From Ophiobolus disseminans (Eukaryota; Ascomycota; Dothideomycetes; Pleosporales; Phaeosphaeriaceae), in contig MU006221.1 in the NCBI GenBank assembly GCA_010093685.1, positions 1 through 64,000 of the forward strand: DNA of 64,000 bases, read 5' to 3'. Below are positions 23,675 to 34,261 of the stretch, piece by piece. Both the position numbers and the translations under genes were made by a program. The notes below the pieces were generated by a model. The model saw only the letters and a program-made list of their open reading frames with translations, had not been told where the DNA came from and searched no databases. Position 1 is the first letter of the stretch; every line of letters begins with the position of its first letter.

Positions 23675-24079
23675 GGTCGTTGAGTTATTGCGTGTTGAAG
23701 TGGTGGTGTTGAGACTGCGATTTGGTGTTCGTGGGACATGGGCCGACTCCGGGCATCGGGTGCATGGGCACGGTATTGAGTTGAACACGATGTGCTGTAA
23801 GAGCCCATCGCGTTTGTCTATATACTGTACGTGTCCCAGAGGTCCCAGGTCGTCCTAGTCGTCCCAGGACGTATAGGACGTCTAGTACGCGTTGGGATAA
23901 ATGGGACGTGGGGGTGTCCCAGAGATCCCAGGTGTGGGGTCGGGACCTCGGCGTTCTGAGAGCTGTGGGACAGGGCCCTTGGCGCACAGCCCCGTCTCAG
24001 GATGTCCTATTGTGCAACGACAGCCTGTCGCTCCTCTCATAACCCGTCCGCCGCCTACCTCTAGTACGTAGTCGTAACA

Positions 24080-24402
24080 GTTTTACAGCCTTGCAGTGGT
24101 GTTCAGCTAGGTTAGCTATGTAGCGGCTGAGGCAGGAAACTGCAAAGGCAATGTCGGGCCTAGTACCCAGCATAAGGTACATGAGTGACCCAATTGCGCG
24201 GGAATACTAGGAAGTGGTGTCCTTAGAAGCCTAGTGGCCCTCTAGAATCAGTGTCAATGTCTCTATAAAAGAAAGCGGTTTTGACGTCCATTTAGTGTAT
24301 TTCTAGATCTAGGGCGGCTGCTATTGCAAAAAGGGCCTTGTAACTCATAGGCTTCACTACTAAAGCAAAGGTTTCCCGGAAATCTATCCCCTCCTATTTC
24401 AT
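24080..24402 (-). pseudogene. copia reverse transcriptase fragment
   Basis: The minus strand reads EGIDFRETFALVVKPMSYKA and then ALDLEIH, MDVKTAFFY (about 24395-24270), and ends [20 protein letters not shown] (24182-24123) and HHCKAVK at the GTTTT insertion site. About 60 residues expected before EGIDF are absent, so this copy had an internal deletion. Confidence 0.85.
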
Positions 24403-24678
24403 TGTAAGAGGTTAGACCTCTAGATCCTCAGTAGCAACACTTCGGTGCATCTATTGCATCATAGTGCGCTATACCACATCATATTACATGATAGCACGCC
24501 ATATTGCGTGATAGCACACCATATTGCGTAATATCACACCATAGGAATGTACATAGAAGGTTCTAGGAGTAAGCAGCCTGTCTATAAAGACAGCCTGCCC
24601 TCCTGCTCTAGATAGTCTTCATCGAATTCATCACGGTTAAACCTAGCCTTTCTGCAGTCTTCTGCCTGGACCCTTACA
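24403..24678 (+). repeat. Solo LTR, gypsy type, 276 bp
   Basis: TGTAAGAGG...GACCCTTACA with perfect 5-bp TTCAT duplications at 24398-24402 and 24679-24683. Its 3' part resembles the gypsy LTR at 5528-5785 (shared ATCGAATTCATCAC and terminal CCCTTACA), so it belongs to a related family. Confidence 0.88.
24461..24540 (+). repeat. 20-bp tandem repeat, four units, within the solo LTR
   Basis: Units ATATTGCGTGATAGCACACC and variants begin at exactly 24461, 24481, 24501 and 24521. Confidence 0.88.
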
Positions 24679-24696
24679 TTCATGGCCTCAAACCAG

Positions 24697-27600
24697 CAGG
24701 GTGGGCAACAGTAAGTAGTACTGCGAAAAAGTGGATTGCCAAGCTACTCTACTGCCCCAGACGGGCCAAGCTACTTACTGTGGTGACAATTTGGGAGCCT
24801 CATACTGCCAGTAGCAGTATTACTGCTGCACGGTCCATCTACTGTCAGTAGCCTCCATCTGATTGGCTCAAATCCACCATCTCAGTGAGCTGTGAATTGA
24901 AGCTGGCAGTGACGCTGTGGGAGGCTGAAGCAACCACTGGAACAACGCGCTTTTTATCAACGCTCTCCACATAAATTGCTAGCTCCTTCAGTGAACTCTT
25001 CACAACGCCGCGCTCTATCCAATTTTTCTGCAACTGGCAAGCCTCAATAGCGAGCGCTCCAAGGTTGTTACGATCGTCTGATATTGTACGCCTAGCCTTG
25101 CTGAAGCAGCGCTCACACTCACATGACGTAGCTGGGATGGAGAGGTAGTCGGTGGCAATTTTGAACAGGATAGGATAGCGAGTTCTACCGTAGTGGTGCC
25201 ACCAACCCCAGGCGTTGTCGGTCTCAATCATGTGATGCTCATCCTCACCAGCGTTCATAAGATCCATGCAAAGGTTGTCAAAGTAGTCGTCAAGCTAGTT
25301 AACGCGCTTCTGTTTCTTGGCCTTGTTGTTTGTAAGGAGGTGAAGGTCTATCTCCATTGTACGCTCGTAGAGGCTGCTCTTGCCACCCGGCAACTTACGC
25401 CTTAATAGAGGTTGGATCACGTGCTGTGAGTCCTCCTCTACCTTGACCTCCACCTTAACATAGTCCTTGAAGACTGAGCGTATAGATGACTCTGCTCTCT
25501 TGTACTAGAAAGGGAAGTTTTTCCAGTGGTTCTGGAACCAGTTCAAGCGGAGCTTAGGGTGCAGCGCAGTGGCAACAGCGTAGTATGTGACGTCAGGGTT
25601 AAGGACGAGGGTGTCAAAATAGGTGTTGAGCTTCTCAAAGCCAAATTTGATAGCGTTTTTGAAGTACTCGCTCTTGTGTGTGGACTTAGCAGCTTCAGTA
25701 TAGTGGTACCACAGAGCTTGGAGATTGGGTAGAGTCTGCCAAATTGAGCCAAAGCCAGAGTCACTATTGTTGCCTTCCAGTCTCTTTGTCATCTCATATG
25801 CTGCCTGGAGAAAGTTGACAAGCTCCTATACGTCATCCCACTCCTCGTCGGTGAGGCCGTCGGTGAGGGGGTCAAAGGGGACATCGTTGTCAGCCTCGTT
25901 GTCGTTTTTAAGTGTACGGGTGAAGCGCTGCACGTGTTCTTTAAGCTCAAGGCAGCGGAGCATCATGAGGTATACTAAATGCCAGCGCACACCACTATCT
26001 TGGCAAAGTGACAGTGTATTGTGGGTGTACAATGGGTCCTCCTCATTAGCTGCGTCCCTCTAGATAGTGTTGAACAGCTCACGGCGCTTATGAGAAGCGC
26101 ACACAGCGTTGACAAAGTTGTGAAGCTTTCCTACTACTCTAAGCTGGCGGAACTTCTTGAACTAGTCACGAGGCGCTGCAGCAGCAAGCTCCTCTTCCCA
26201 CTTGCTCACTCCCTTGCCATAGATTGTAGCCTTAACAATGAGGTTGATGATATAGCCTGCACAGCGTATGCGGTGATCAGCCGTAATGTAGATGTTTGGG
26301 TGGAGATTAAGGCCGTCGATAAGCTTGCTGTCATTGCTTAAGGCGTTGTCACCTACAAAGCAGTGGAATTTTGCAGAGATATCGTAGCGGTCGAGGGTTT
26401 TAAGTATTAGCTTAGCTTGAGCGGCGCCAGTATGGTCTCCATATAAGTTGCGGAAGCCAATAAGTATATTGCGGTGGTTGTACTCAGCATCTGTGGTGAT
26501 AAGTTAGAAGTGAAGTTGTAACGCGCTATCTAATGAGAGGCCGAAATACCTAAGGCAGGCAATAAGCAAAACGCCAACTTACCGATGAGATAAGCTACAA
26601 CTCCAAGAAAACTCAGATGATTAGATGATGTCCATATGTCGACGCTGAGGCTAATCTTGCTCGTTGCTGCCCGTAAAAGCTTGCCAACCTCATCTATCCT
26701 CTGCTCCGCTGTGTTGACAATATATTAGGAGACTGTATTGTGCGAATTTGGTAGTGCGTGGAGCAAGCTGCTGCGGTTCTAGGTAAGTAACCCTCGAAAC
26801 TCTGATGAAGCTACATTTTGAAAGCTAATGTCTTTGATAATCAGCTAATCAATCACTGCGCTCTGCAGAGCCTCCTCCTGCTATGGGGAGTGAGATATCA
26901 CCGTCCCACTGCCAGCAACACGAGCTGCTTCGAACGGCGACGCAAAAGATGGAGTTAATGGAGTCTCAGGCATGAGCCCAGTGTACGGATCGATGCGGTG
27001 GATAGCCTTGAGGTGGTCAACAACGTAGCGGTTCCCGGAGATAACTTTGGCGTCGTTGAACTCGCGATTGAGATGGCACTTCTTGCAGAGCCACAGCTTA
27101 GCCGCCTTCATGTTGTCCTCTAGGTACTCCAACTCAACACCATATCGCCATATTGGAGAGGGGTCGCGCAAGCCCTTAAACTGAGCCTTGTGCCTCACCT
27201 TGTACCCCAAGCGGGCGGGGAAGAGCTTCTTGGAGTTGCGGTACACATGCCCAAAGTCTACCTCAAACTTCTCGCCCACAACTTCAAAACCAGTGTCTTC
27301 AGATGGCCAGGCGTGAGGGCGGGTCACTGGTGAGGATGAGGCCAACGACACGGCGCTGGTGCGAGCTTTGGCAAGGCGCTTTGAAGCAGCAGCGTGGAAG
27401 ACGGGTGCAACAATAGCTGGCCCGCTATCCAATAAGGAGCGAGATTGACGTTTCATATTGAACAAGAAATAGGGTTGTTCAAGTGAGTATTGATCGCAGT
27501 GTGGGTTGGAGAGATAGGATGAGGTAGAGAGCATTTTGGTGACTTTTGTACAGGACCAGCCAGCCACTGCAACACCAAAACACCACGTACGCGTGATAGC

Positions 27601-27850
27601 CACGCGTTGCGCGACGCTGTTGCAATCTACACATTATTTGACAGCTCCCTGGACACCGCAGCGCGGCTGCGGCATGGTGAAAATTTGCTTGTAGCACCGC
27701 AGAAAGCCACAGTAGTACAGTAAATACTGCTCCTACACCGCCATCACCTACTGCTACTGCTCCACCCAGTGAGAGCCTCGCTACTTACTGCTTGCTGCTG
27801 CAGTATGCAGTAGCAGTAACAAGCAGTACTACTTATCGTTGCCCACGCTG
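24697..27850 (-). mobile_element. hAT DNA transposon, about 3.15 kb
   Basis: The ends are CAGGGTGGGCAAC (left) and, read inward from the right, CAGCGTGGGCAAC. Both are followed by TAAGTAGTACTGC. An 8-bp duplication TCAAACCA lies at 24688-24695 and 27851-27858, with one extra G on the left. Both subterminal regions are crowded with CAGTAG/TACTGC motifs, as usual for hAT transposase binding. It landed in the copia element. Confidence 0.9.
24845..27456 (-). pseudogene. hAT transposase, few lesions
   Basis: The likely start is the ATG near 27456 (MKRQSRSLLDSG). A BED-type zinc finger follows (WLCKKCHLN ... VDHLKAIHRI, about 27090-26990), then a central transposase region, and a C-terminal hAT dimerisation domain (YPILFKIATDYLSIPATSCE, CERCFSKARRTISDDRNN, about 25170-25060). 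The frame ends TGA at 24845. Several TAGs (for example near 25830 and 25507) and lost frames around 26050-26880 break it. It carries less damage than the copia and pogo copies, so it may be a later arrival or have been less exposed to RIP. Confidence 0.85.
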
Positions 27851-27858
27851 TCAAACCA

Positions 27859-28690
27859 TTTGGGCCATTTGCGGAGTATTTCTAGCAGAGCGGTAATCCT
27901 TTGGCTCACAGGCCTCAGTTTGAAGTGAGGCAGTGCTAATGAGCGCAAACAAGTGGGCGTATTTAGGATTTAGGCGCCTAAGGCGCGCTGACACCCGTAG
28001 GCCAGGGTGATCATCTAGTGTTTCTGGAGGAACAATATGATGTGGTGGGTCGGAAAGTACGCTCTCATTATTGGGTAGGTCCTGCAATTGTTCTGGAGGG
28101 GTCTTCTAATTGTTCTAGGCTTGGGCTGGGAGGTGGCAACATTGTGGGTGCTTCAATATCCGGCAGAAATAGTGGGTTGGCACATTCCTCCCCTTCTGCC
28201 GGACGGCAAAGCCTTTTCCAGGGAAGGCTTTAAATTTCAGAGGAGCCTTCCTCTTTTCACCAGTGCCAGGACTGGTCCAAAAGCTAGCCTGGCAGGGGCG
28301 GCTTTCCAGGCATACCAAATCATAGGTAGTGGTGATGACCCCATCATTGCGCAAAATCCGGTATACTGAGCTGCCCTTATAGCACAGCAATTTGCAAGCC
28401 ACGCCCTTAATATCCCGAATCTTATTGCGGTGGCCAGTTTTGTAGGATAGACACATGCTGCCTAAAGGGCGAATGTGGGAAATGCCTGGCTTGTTGCCAT
28501 ACCAGGCCTTGTAGGGCGTCATATTGAGGCGGGTATGGGGGGTGAAAAGTCGAAGGTAGGCTACTGAAACCACCAGGTATGGCCAATATTTAATGTTGAG
28601 GCCGCTGTCTAGCAGCACTGCATGCAGGCGTTCCTCCAAAATCCGGTTAGTGACCTCAGCCAAACCATTTGACTGATGCTGATCGGTGGC
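27859..28690 (-). pseudogene. copia integrase C-terminus and linker to RT
   Basis: The minus strand reads SNGLAEVTNRILEERLHAVL (about 28680-28620), then YWPYLVVSVAYLRLFTPHT, GNKPGISHIRPLGSMCLSYK and a long linker ending DHPGLRVSARLRRLNPKYA and RKWPKWFD at the hAT target site. It stays open for 182 codons at 28663-28115. Confidence 0.88.
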
Positions 28691-30124
28691 TGTGAATTCC
28701 AGGGCGCGATACCCGATCGGGCCGCGGGGAAGGGCTTCCCCGTGGGATCCTATCGGTTAGGCAGGATGACTTACTGTCAGCAGGAAGACATCCTGCACTC
28801 AGGACCAACATCCTGCGCGCAGGAAGGAAACACACAAAGCAGGAAGCTTCGGGTAACAGCAGAACAAGACGAAGACTGGGACTATATAGCAGAGGAGGAT
28901 CTCTCAGGTTATGGTTTCTCTTCATAATCAGCTCACAATAGATACTCAGTGCCAGGTCTCTTTACCTAAATTGAATATCTGTTACACTCTTGCAGTGTTG
29001 GTTGAAGCTTCTCTTGAACGATCACTCGTTGTCAATTCTGAAACTACAGAAGCCCTACCACCAGCACCATACATCCTTGTCAACCTTTCGCCTACCCAAG
29101 GTCAAGAGCCTGGAACACCCGACCTCGTGTGAGACGGGATATGCCAGGACCTTAGAGAAGTATAGGAGGCCACCGTTGATAACACTAAGCTTATTAATTG
29201 ACGGTGGCAAACCTGTGCCGCAAGCTGGTTTGATGATTAAGTCTGAACACTACTTGTTGTTTACCTTAACAAAGCTCTCTTAAAGTTGGCGTTGTAGCAG
29301 CGCATACTAGCGTTGAGCGTGGGAGCCATTCGCTGCGAAGTACGGATCGTATTCTGCGATGTCTGCTGACTGATGCTAGCAGGCGTGCTCGTTGACTGAC
29401 GCTGGCAGCCAAGCCTATTGATTGACGTCGGCAAGCCCGACTAAGTGAGCCCAAACTCTAACTCGCTGGACGCGTCCTTCAGAATCAGTATTATCGCAGC
29501 GCAGAAGTGAAAATCGTATTCCAAGATGTTCGTTGTTTCCGCCTCGTTCCTAAGATGCTCGACCTTGATGTCGCAGCAATCGACATTAACCCTCAACCAC
29601 ACAATCATCAAAGGCTACCATAACCCGCATGTGGGATTCCAAGGCTCGCGTGTATGATTCGCGGTAAAGTTGCCAGGGATGAGGTTTGACCGTAAGAGTG
29701 CGGCATTGTGACGGGCTGGAAGCATCGACATGGTATAGCTCTGCGAGTCCGCATCTCGTGCGACGTTCTATTTCGCGAGTGCAGATGTTGGTGCATGATT
29801 GGGATGAAGCGCGACGAGCTTCTGTCGTGAATCGGAGAGTCACGTGCAGCTCAGTGCCCGCTAACCTTCTTGGGAGATATCCGCGGAGCTTGATGGAGCT
29901 TCGGTGGAAGAAGCACGATGAAGATCAGCCACTGAATTGTCTCTCGAAACGCCGCACACCAACGCGCCCGTACCAGTACTGTACTCAGTGCAAACCCAAC
30001 ATCATCGCTGTCCATTAGCTGCCTTCGCCTTCGTCACATCACCAGCAAAGTACTGTCTAACGCGTCAGCCGCCCCGTCGCGCATGTGCAGCCCCCGTCGC
30101 ATCAAGCATCACTAGCCCACAGGC

Positions 30125-30425
30125 CGCCGACATGCACCAACAGAGATCAATGTCAGGTTTGGAAGGACCAGCAACACCTATTCCGTGACGATAAGCTTTC
30201 TAGATAATCACCACCAACCTCGCGAGTTGCGAGGAGATTAAGACTCGAAACCACACTACACCACAAAGCTACAAGCCGCCGACATGATCCCACACGAGAG
30301 ATCAATGCTAGGGTGTCCGAAGCACCAGCAACACCCAATCTGCAATGCTCGCCCCCCAGATAACCACCTCAGACCTCGCGAGCCGCGATAAAAGTGAGAC
30401 TAAGGCTCGAACGACACTACAACAA
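30125..30425. repeat. Diverged tandem duplication, about 150-bp unit
   Basis: The unit starting CCGACATGCACCAACAGAG (about 30127) returns at about 30278 as CCGACATGATCCCACACGAG. Shared blocks are GAGATCAATG, ACCAGCAACACC, ACCTCGCGAG and AAC-ACACTAC. Confidence 0.7.
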
Positions 30426-30721
30426 CAGCGGGAACATAGATAGACGGCCATGCTTCGCGGCAGGCGCACTCTCTCCACGCCGTGTGGCACAACAGCCTAG
30501 CAGATTGCTCTTCGGCAATCCTCAAGCCACCGCGGTAAGAAGTACCCTCCGCCCCGCCCCGTTCGACCTCGCTAACACGCTCAAAACCTGTTCAGCGCCC
30601 GAATCTCGTCGACGCCCTCAGTCCGCCGCCACACCGTGATGAACGCTTCCTCTCCTATCCACCCCGGAGCCACGGCTGAACTGCAGCGCGACTCACCCCC
30701 GGGCGCCGCATCAATACAAAG

Positions 30722-30920
30722 CCAGTCGAGCATGGGCGGGCAAGTTGTTAAGTCAATCAATACACGGAGGGTAGGTGTGGAAGAGGAATGAGAGCCTCGT
30801 TGAACCTGTCGGATTGATCGGACGATTGACGGCGGGCAAGTTATTGAGTTGAGCAGGACACGTGTGGAAGACAAAGGAGAGGCCTGTTGAAGCTGTCGGA
30901 TTGATAGGACGATTGCGCAC
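30722..30920. repeat. Diverged tandem duplication, about 105-bp unit
   Basis: GGGCGGGCAAGTTGTT...CTGTCGGATTGATCGGACGATTG is repeated as GGCGGGCAAGTTATTG...CTGTCGGATTGATAGGACGATTG. A weaker third copy may lie near 31110-31200. Confidence 0.7.
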
Positions 30921-31914
30921 ACTATCCTCGACGGTAGCCTCCGAGTTCCTCGATGGAGAACATGCCAGTTCTGAAACCTCGTCAACGCCCGCCGCCTACC
31001 GCCCCTACACACTAAGATAGACATCATCATAACTATCCACAGCGCAACGAAGATCAGACTGTAGTGACTCGTCACCGCGCGTCTCGTCGATATAAAACCA
31101 GACGAGGGAGGGCAGTAAGCTGTTGGATTTGGCAGGACACGGGCGAGTCGCTGTCGAAGAGGAAGGATTGGCTCATTAAGACGGGTAGGTGTGCTAGGAC
31201 CAGTTTCACACATCGCCCTCTGACTTCCTCAGTGGAGAACATGTCCATCCTAAATACACCTCCAAGACGCAACAGCAGATTCTCAGCATGCGCATCGCAC
31301 ATTCATAATACACATCTGGCCAACACCCTTTGCATCATCATCCACGCGTCACAACGTATCATTTCGCGCCGGGGGAACTCCCACGCGCAAATGAAGCACA
31401 TCCCTCTCTACGCGATCTTAACACTTCCTACGTTAACTCCACGCGCCAATCCCGAATAGCTATAGGCCATTTGGCGCCGAGCTCTAGAAGCTGCGAAAGT
31501 CATAAAGTGCATGGGCTTTCATCCCGCCCAATAAGGAACAGGAAGTTTGCTAATCCGTATCGCTATATATTGATGTTGCGCAAACATGCGCAGAACGGAG
31601 AAAGAATAACGGCCTAGGTGTGATAGCCTCTTGATCTTCAAGAGATGCAGCGTTCCTCGAAGACTCGATGAGTTGGTGCAGTGACTCCGCCATTGCGTCG
31701 CCGCTACATCTCTCATGCAGGTGTGGATGCTGAGCAAGGCGTGAGGCTCACATCAGACATCGAGATGAATGGTTCGTGTGCGCGGCTTGCGCTGAGGTGG
31801 CTATAGAGAGAAAGAGGAATAATTGTACGTGCTTCCACACTTCAATTATCAGCAACACATCGCACGTTTCTCTCCCTCCCATTCATCTGCAAGAACCAGA
31901 AAATTCTTCAACAT

Positions 31915-31960
31915 CTTCCCTCATCCTATCCTCCCGTCTTCCCTCATCCTATCCTCCCGT
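31915..31960. repeat. 23-bp tandem repeat, two perfect units
   Basis: CTTCCCTCATCCTATCCTCC-type units at 31915-31937 and 31938-31960, in a pyrimidine-rich tract. Confidence 0.85.
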
Positions 31961-32319
31961 CTTCCCATCCATCCCTTCCTTTTCGCTAGAGCGACAAAAA
32001 ATCACAAAAAACATACAACAGCGGGTATTCGCCAGTGGTCACCCACCTGACTACTAATCCGCCGGTGTCCTGCTTAAATATTGCTGAGCGGACGGGAAGC
32101 ATTGCTTTCAGGACCCTATGGTCGTATGTGAAAGAAACTGTTGGAAAGGCGTATATATAGAGAAAAAGGAGAAGTAAGGTAGAGGGGGAGGATGGGGAAG
32201 ACGAGAGGAGCTAACCAAGAAGCACAAGCGCAAACCTCAACCTCTCCCCCACTTTACTTTGCATTACCTCTGCACGCTCTTACTCGCTTACGGAGTTCTT
32301 CTGCCAACACTCAAAGTCC

Positions 32320-33511
32320 TCATCCTGGCATCTGCCGATGCCTCAATGGCTCATACGCTGTGCTCCCCTGCGGAACTCGCCCACGACCATACAAAACTTG
32401 CTCCCCGCCTGGCGATGCGTCTCTCGAGCGCGTTCTTAAAAGGCTATCCACGTCAGGATGTGAGCTGTTAGGCGAGCCACCCAAACCCTTCATCTTGACG
32501 TCGTCGTTGAGGTGCTTGTACGAGCCGCGATTAAGAAACCCAAGACTTCCGGCCGCGCGGCGTATACTGCCTATAAAAGGCATCTTTTTGCGCGCGGGAC
32601 CTGAGCGATGTGCGGCGTTGCGGTCTTTGCGGTGGCGGTGCGCGACGAGTGTCCAGATGGCGGCGGTGGTGATGGCGAGGGCGACGCCGGTCCAGAGGGC
32701 GTTGTTGTGGGATCTACCAGGATCGATCGTTATGCCGCCTTTGCCGTCGTACTTTGATGAAGAAGCGTAGGATACTAGTTTGGTGGCAAAGGTGTGGGAT
32801 AGAGATGCTGTGCTGAGGGTTGCTATCATAGCGACCTGTGACAGGCACGGTTAGTCCATATCTTGTTGCGCGAGAGTTTCCACATGCTTACCCATGACAA
32901 AACAGCGACCAACAATGTACACCGGTACGAGTAAACCGCCAGCAACCCACCCAGCAGCGACAATCCCGCACTCGCAGCAGATGTGACGAGGCCGATGAAA
33001 ATCTTCTTTGGCGCTTGCGCAACTAGCTTGTTCTCTATGAGGTCGACGCCCCAGACACGCCACAGCCGGTGCAGGTCGAAGAGCTGGCGGCCCCAGGGCG
33101 AGCAGTAGTCGGCGTGGTAGTTGCCATCTTTCTTCCAGCCGCTGCAGTACAGCGCGGGGAAGATGGCAAAAAAGTCCTTTTGCTTAGAAAAGTCGTGGGA
33201 GTCGGGAAGGCCGCGGTAAGGTTCGCCGTTTATGTCTCTGGTGTATTCGCCGGTGTTGATCTGGAATTGATTCAATAAGAAGTTTCAAAGCGTCGATGAT
33301 GGGAGTTTCAAAGCGTCCATGCGCCTCTCAACAATCGCATCAGGGTGGAAATACGCACAAGAGCTATGTGGCCCCAAGGATAGGTGGGTATGTCGTTCTT
33401 CAACGGCCCACTCCCTGCTAGGAGAAGGACAACCAGGCCAGCAAGCAATATGGCCTGTAAGACTATGGCCACTAGCCTTGAAAGCAGACTCCAACTAAAC
33501 TTTGGTGACAT
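32320..33511 (-). CDS. SUR7/PalI-like integral membrane protein
   Basis: Spliced model on the minus strand: exons 33511-33359, 33260-32892 and 32835-32320 (introns 98 and 56 bp, GTGCGT and GTAAGC donors), giving 345 aa. The N-terminal membrane segment is about residues 10-33 (VAIVLQAILLAGLVVLLLAG). An extracytoplasmic region follows with the paired-Cys signature of the family (ALYCSGW ... ADYCSPWG, about residues 90-110). Further membrane segments lie at about 135-175 and about 200-230 (WTGVALAITTAAIWTLV). The tail is basic, cytosolic and Ser/Arg/Pro-rich. Known relatives sit in the plasma membrane at eisosomes or cell-cell contacts, or act in pH sensing (PalI). Which subgroup applies cannot be told from this sequence. 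Confidence 0.78.
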
Positions 33512-33902
33512 GTTTCCTAGCAGGAACGGGGAAATTTAAGGCTGGAACAAAGCCCGGAGGTTGGTAGACGCAGCGTCAGCATCAGAGTGATAAGGGGACC
33601 ATCGACACTCCCTGGAGATCAGCCCTTCCTTTCTACACTGCGGCTGAGCACTTCGCTGCGCCGTTTCCGGTGTACGCATATGTCTCAGCGTTTACAGCGT
33701 CCATGGCCTAGTCATCTGTCGTCGCTTTACCCGATTCAGGATCGTACACATATGCAACGCGTTCGCTAAGGATATTCCTTCGCGAAGACGGCAGGGTGGA
33801 GGCCTGCAAGTTTACGCGAGAAGACACGTCGACTCGGCCGAAGGATCGTTCAGCCGCAACGCCCTGTGGTGAGTTAACGAATAAGGCTAACTGTAGTCTG
33901 TC
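33512..33902. other. Promoter region of the SUR7-like gene, no other gene seen
   Basis: Upstream of the minus-strand gene starting at 33511. No frame with a motif. Confidence 0.4.
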
Positions 33903-33911
33903 CATCTATCC

Positions 33912-34252
33912 GGGAGTGGTTAACGACCACCCCCATAACTCATTCACTTCAACGCCTCATAGCACCTTAATCTTGACACTATATAAATTTATATATATAA
34001 TAGGATTTCATAATTGGACCTTTCTGAATCGAGTGAGCTACGTTTGGAAAAATTTCTAAAATGTAGTGGATAAGTGATAATCGTTCAAAGTTGAGGCATT
34101 GATGATTTGAGTTTTTTTAAGATGGCCTATGCGTACGTCTGTGCGCACGTCGGCCACTTATGATGCGGGCTGAAGTGAGATGAGATGGTTGGCTGGATGG
34201 CCCTTAGGGGGGTGGTCAACACCCGCTTATGGGGGGGTCGTTAACCACTCCC
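33912..34252. mobile_element. 341-bp MITE with 9-bp target duplication
   Basis: The ends are GGGAGTGGTTAACGACCACC (left) and, read inward from the right, GGGAGTGGTTAACGACCCCC. The inverted repeats run about 27 bp to CCCATAA. A perfect 9-bp direct repeat CATCTATCC flanks both ends (33903-33911, 34253-34261). The inside is AT-rich with no coding capacity. Nine-bp duplications are typical of Mutator-like elements, so a MULE-driven MITE is likely. Confidence 0.85.
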
Positions 34253-34261
34253 CATCTATCC

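Larger units (their letters stand above)
21124..23773 (-). mobile_element. pogo/Fot1 (Tc1-mariner) DNA transposon, 2650 bp
   Basis: The terminal inverted repeats begin CCATGCCCGTGCACCCGATG (left) and CCGTGCCCATGCACCCGATG (right, read inward). They match for about 50 bp with few differences, and TA flanks both ends (21122-21123, 23774-23775). TA duplication and a CENP-B/DDE transposase define the pogo/Fot1 group. Confidence 0.9.
20943..24079 (-). repeat. 485-bp solo LTR, split by a pogo/Fot1 element
   Basis: The outer ends are TGTGAAGG (20943) and GTAACA (24079), flanked by perfect 5-bp duplications GTTTT at 20938-20942 and 24080-24084. Without the 2.65-kb pogo element and one TA, 20943-21121 plus 23774-24079 make about 485 bp with no coding sequence, which fits a solo LTR. 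Its right half holds repeated GTCCCAGAGGTCCCAGG-like and GGACGT motifs. The family is unknown. Confidence 0.8.
20119..28690 (-). mobile_element. Second copia element, broken up by nested insertions
   Basis: Minus-strand copia pol pieces lie at 27859-28690 (integrase to the RT linker), 24080-24402 (RT) and about 20430-20942 (RNase H), in the right order and strand for one element. Between them sit a hAT element, a gypsy-type solo LTR, and a solo LTR with a pogo element in it. Removing the insert at 20943-24079 with one GTTTT copy restores the continuous frame KAVKHLFRYL. A purine run (GAAGGGGAG on the minus strand) ends at 20215, next to a probable 3' LTR. The 5' end of the element is missing beyond about 28690. 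Confidence 0.85.
28691..32060. other. Gene-poor region with diverged repeats
   Basis: No frame carries a motif I can name. The left part (about 28700-29150) has a TATA-like CTATATAG at about 28889 and repeated ATCCTGC..GCAGGA motifs, and may be another LTR or a copia leader. I could not find its partner. 29150-32060 looks non-coding, with internal duplications listed separately. Confidence 0.45.

Noticed and set aside
24461..24540. CRISPR-like regular array
   Set aside because: Units are contiguous 20-bp tandem repeats without spacers, inside a solo LTR with its own target duplication.
28691..29150. A complete LTR right of the broken copia element
   Set aside because: TATA-like and repeated motifs are present, but no second copy or matching 5-bp duplication could be found in the window.
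30581..31213. 210-codon minus-strand frame in the gene-poor region
   Set aside because: Runs across the 105-bp tandem duplication; composition is repeat-like and no domain is recognisable.
32192..32770. 192-codon plus-strand frame
   Set aside because: Antisense shadow of the SUR7-like exon 3.
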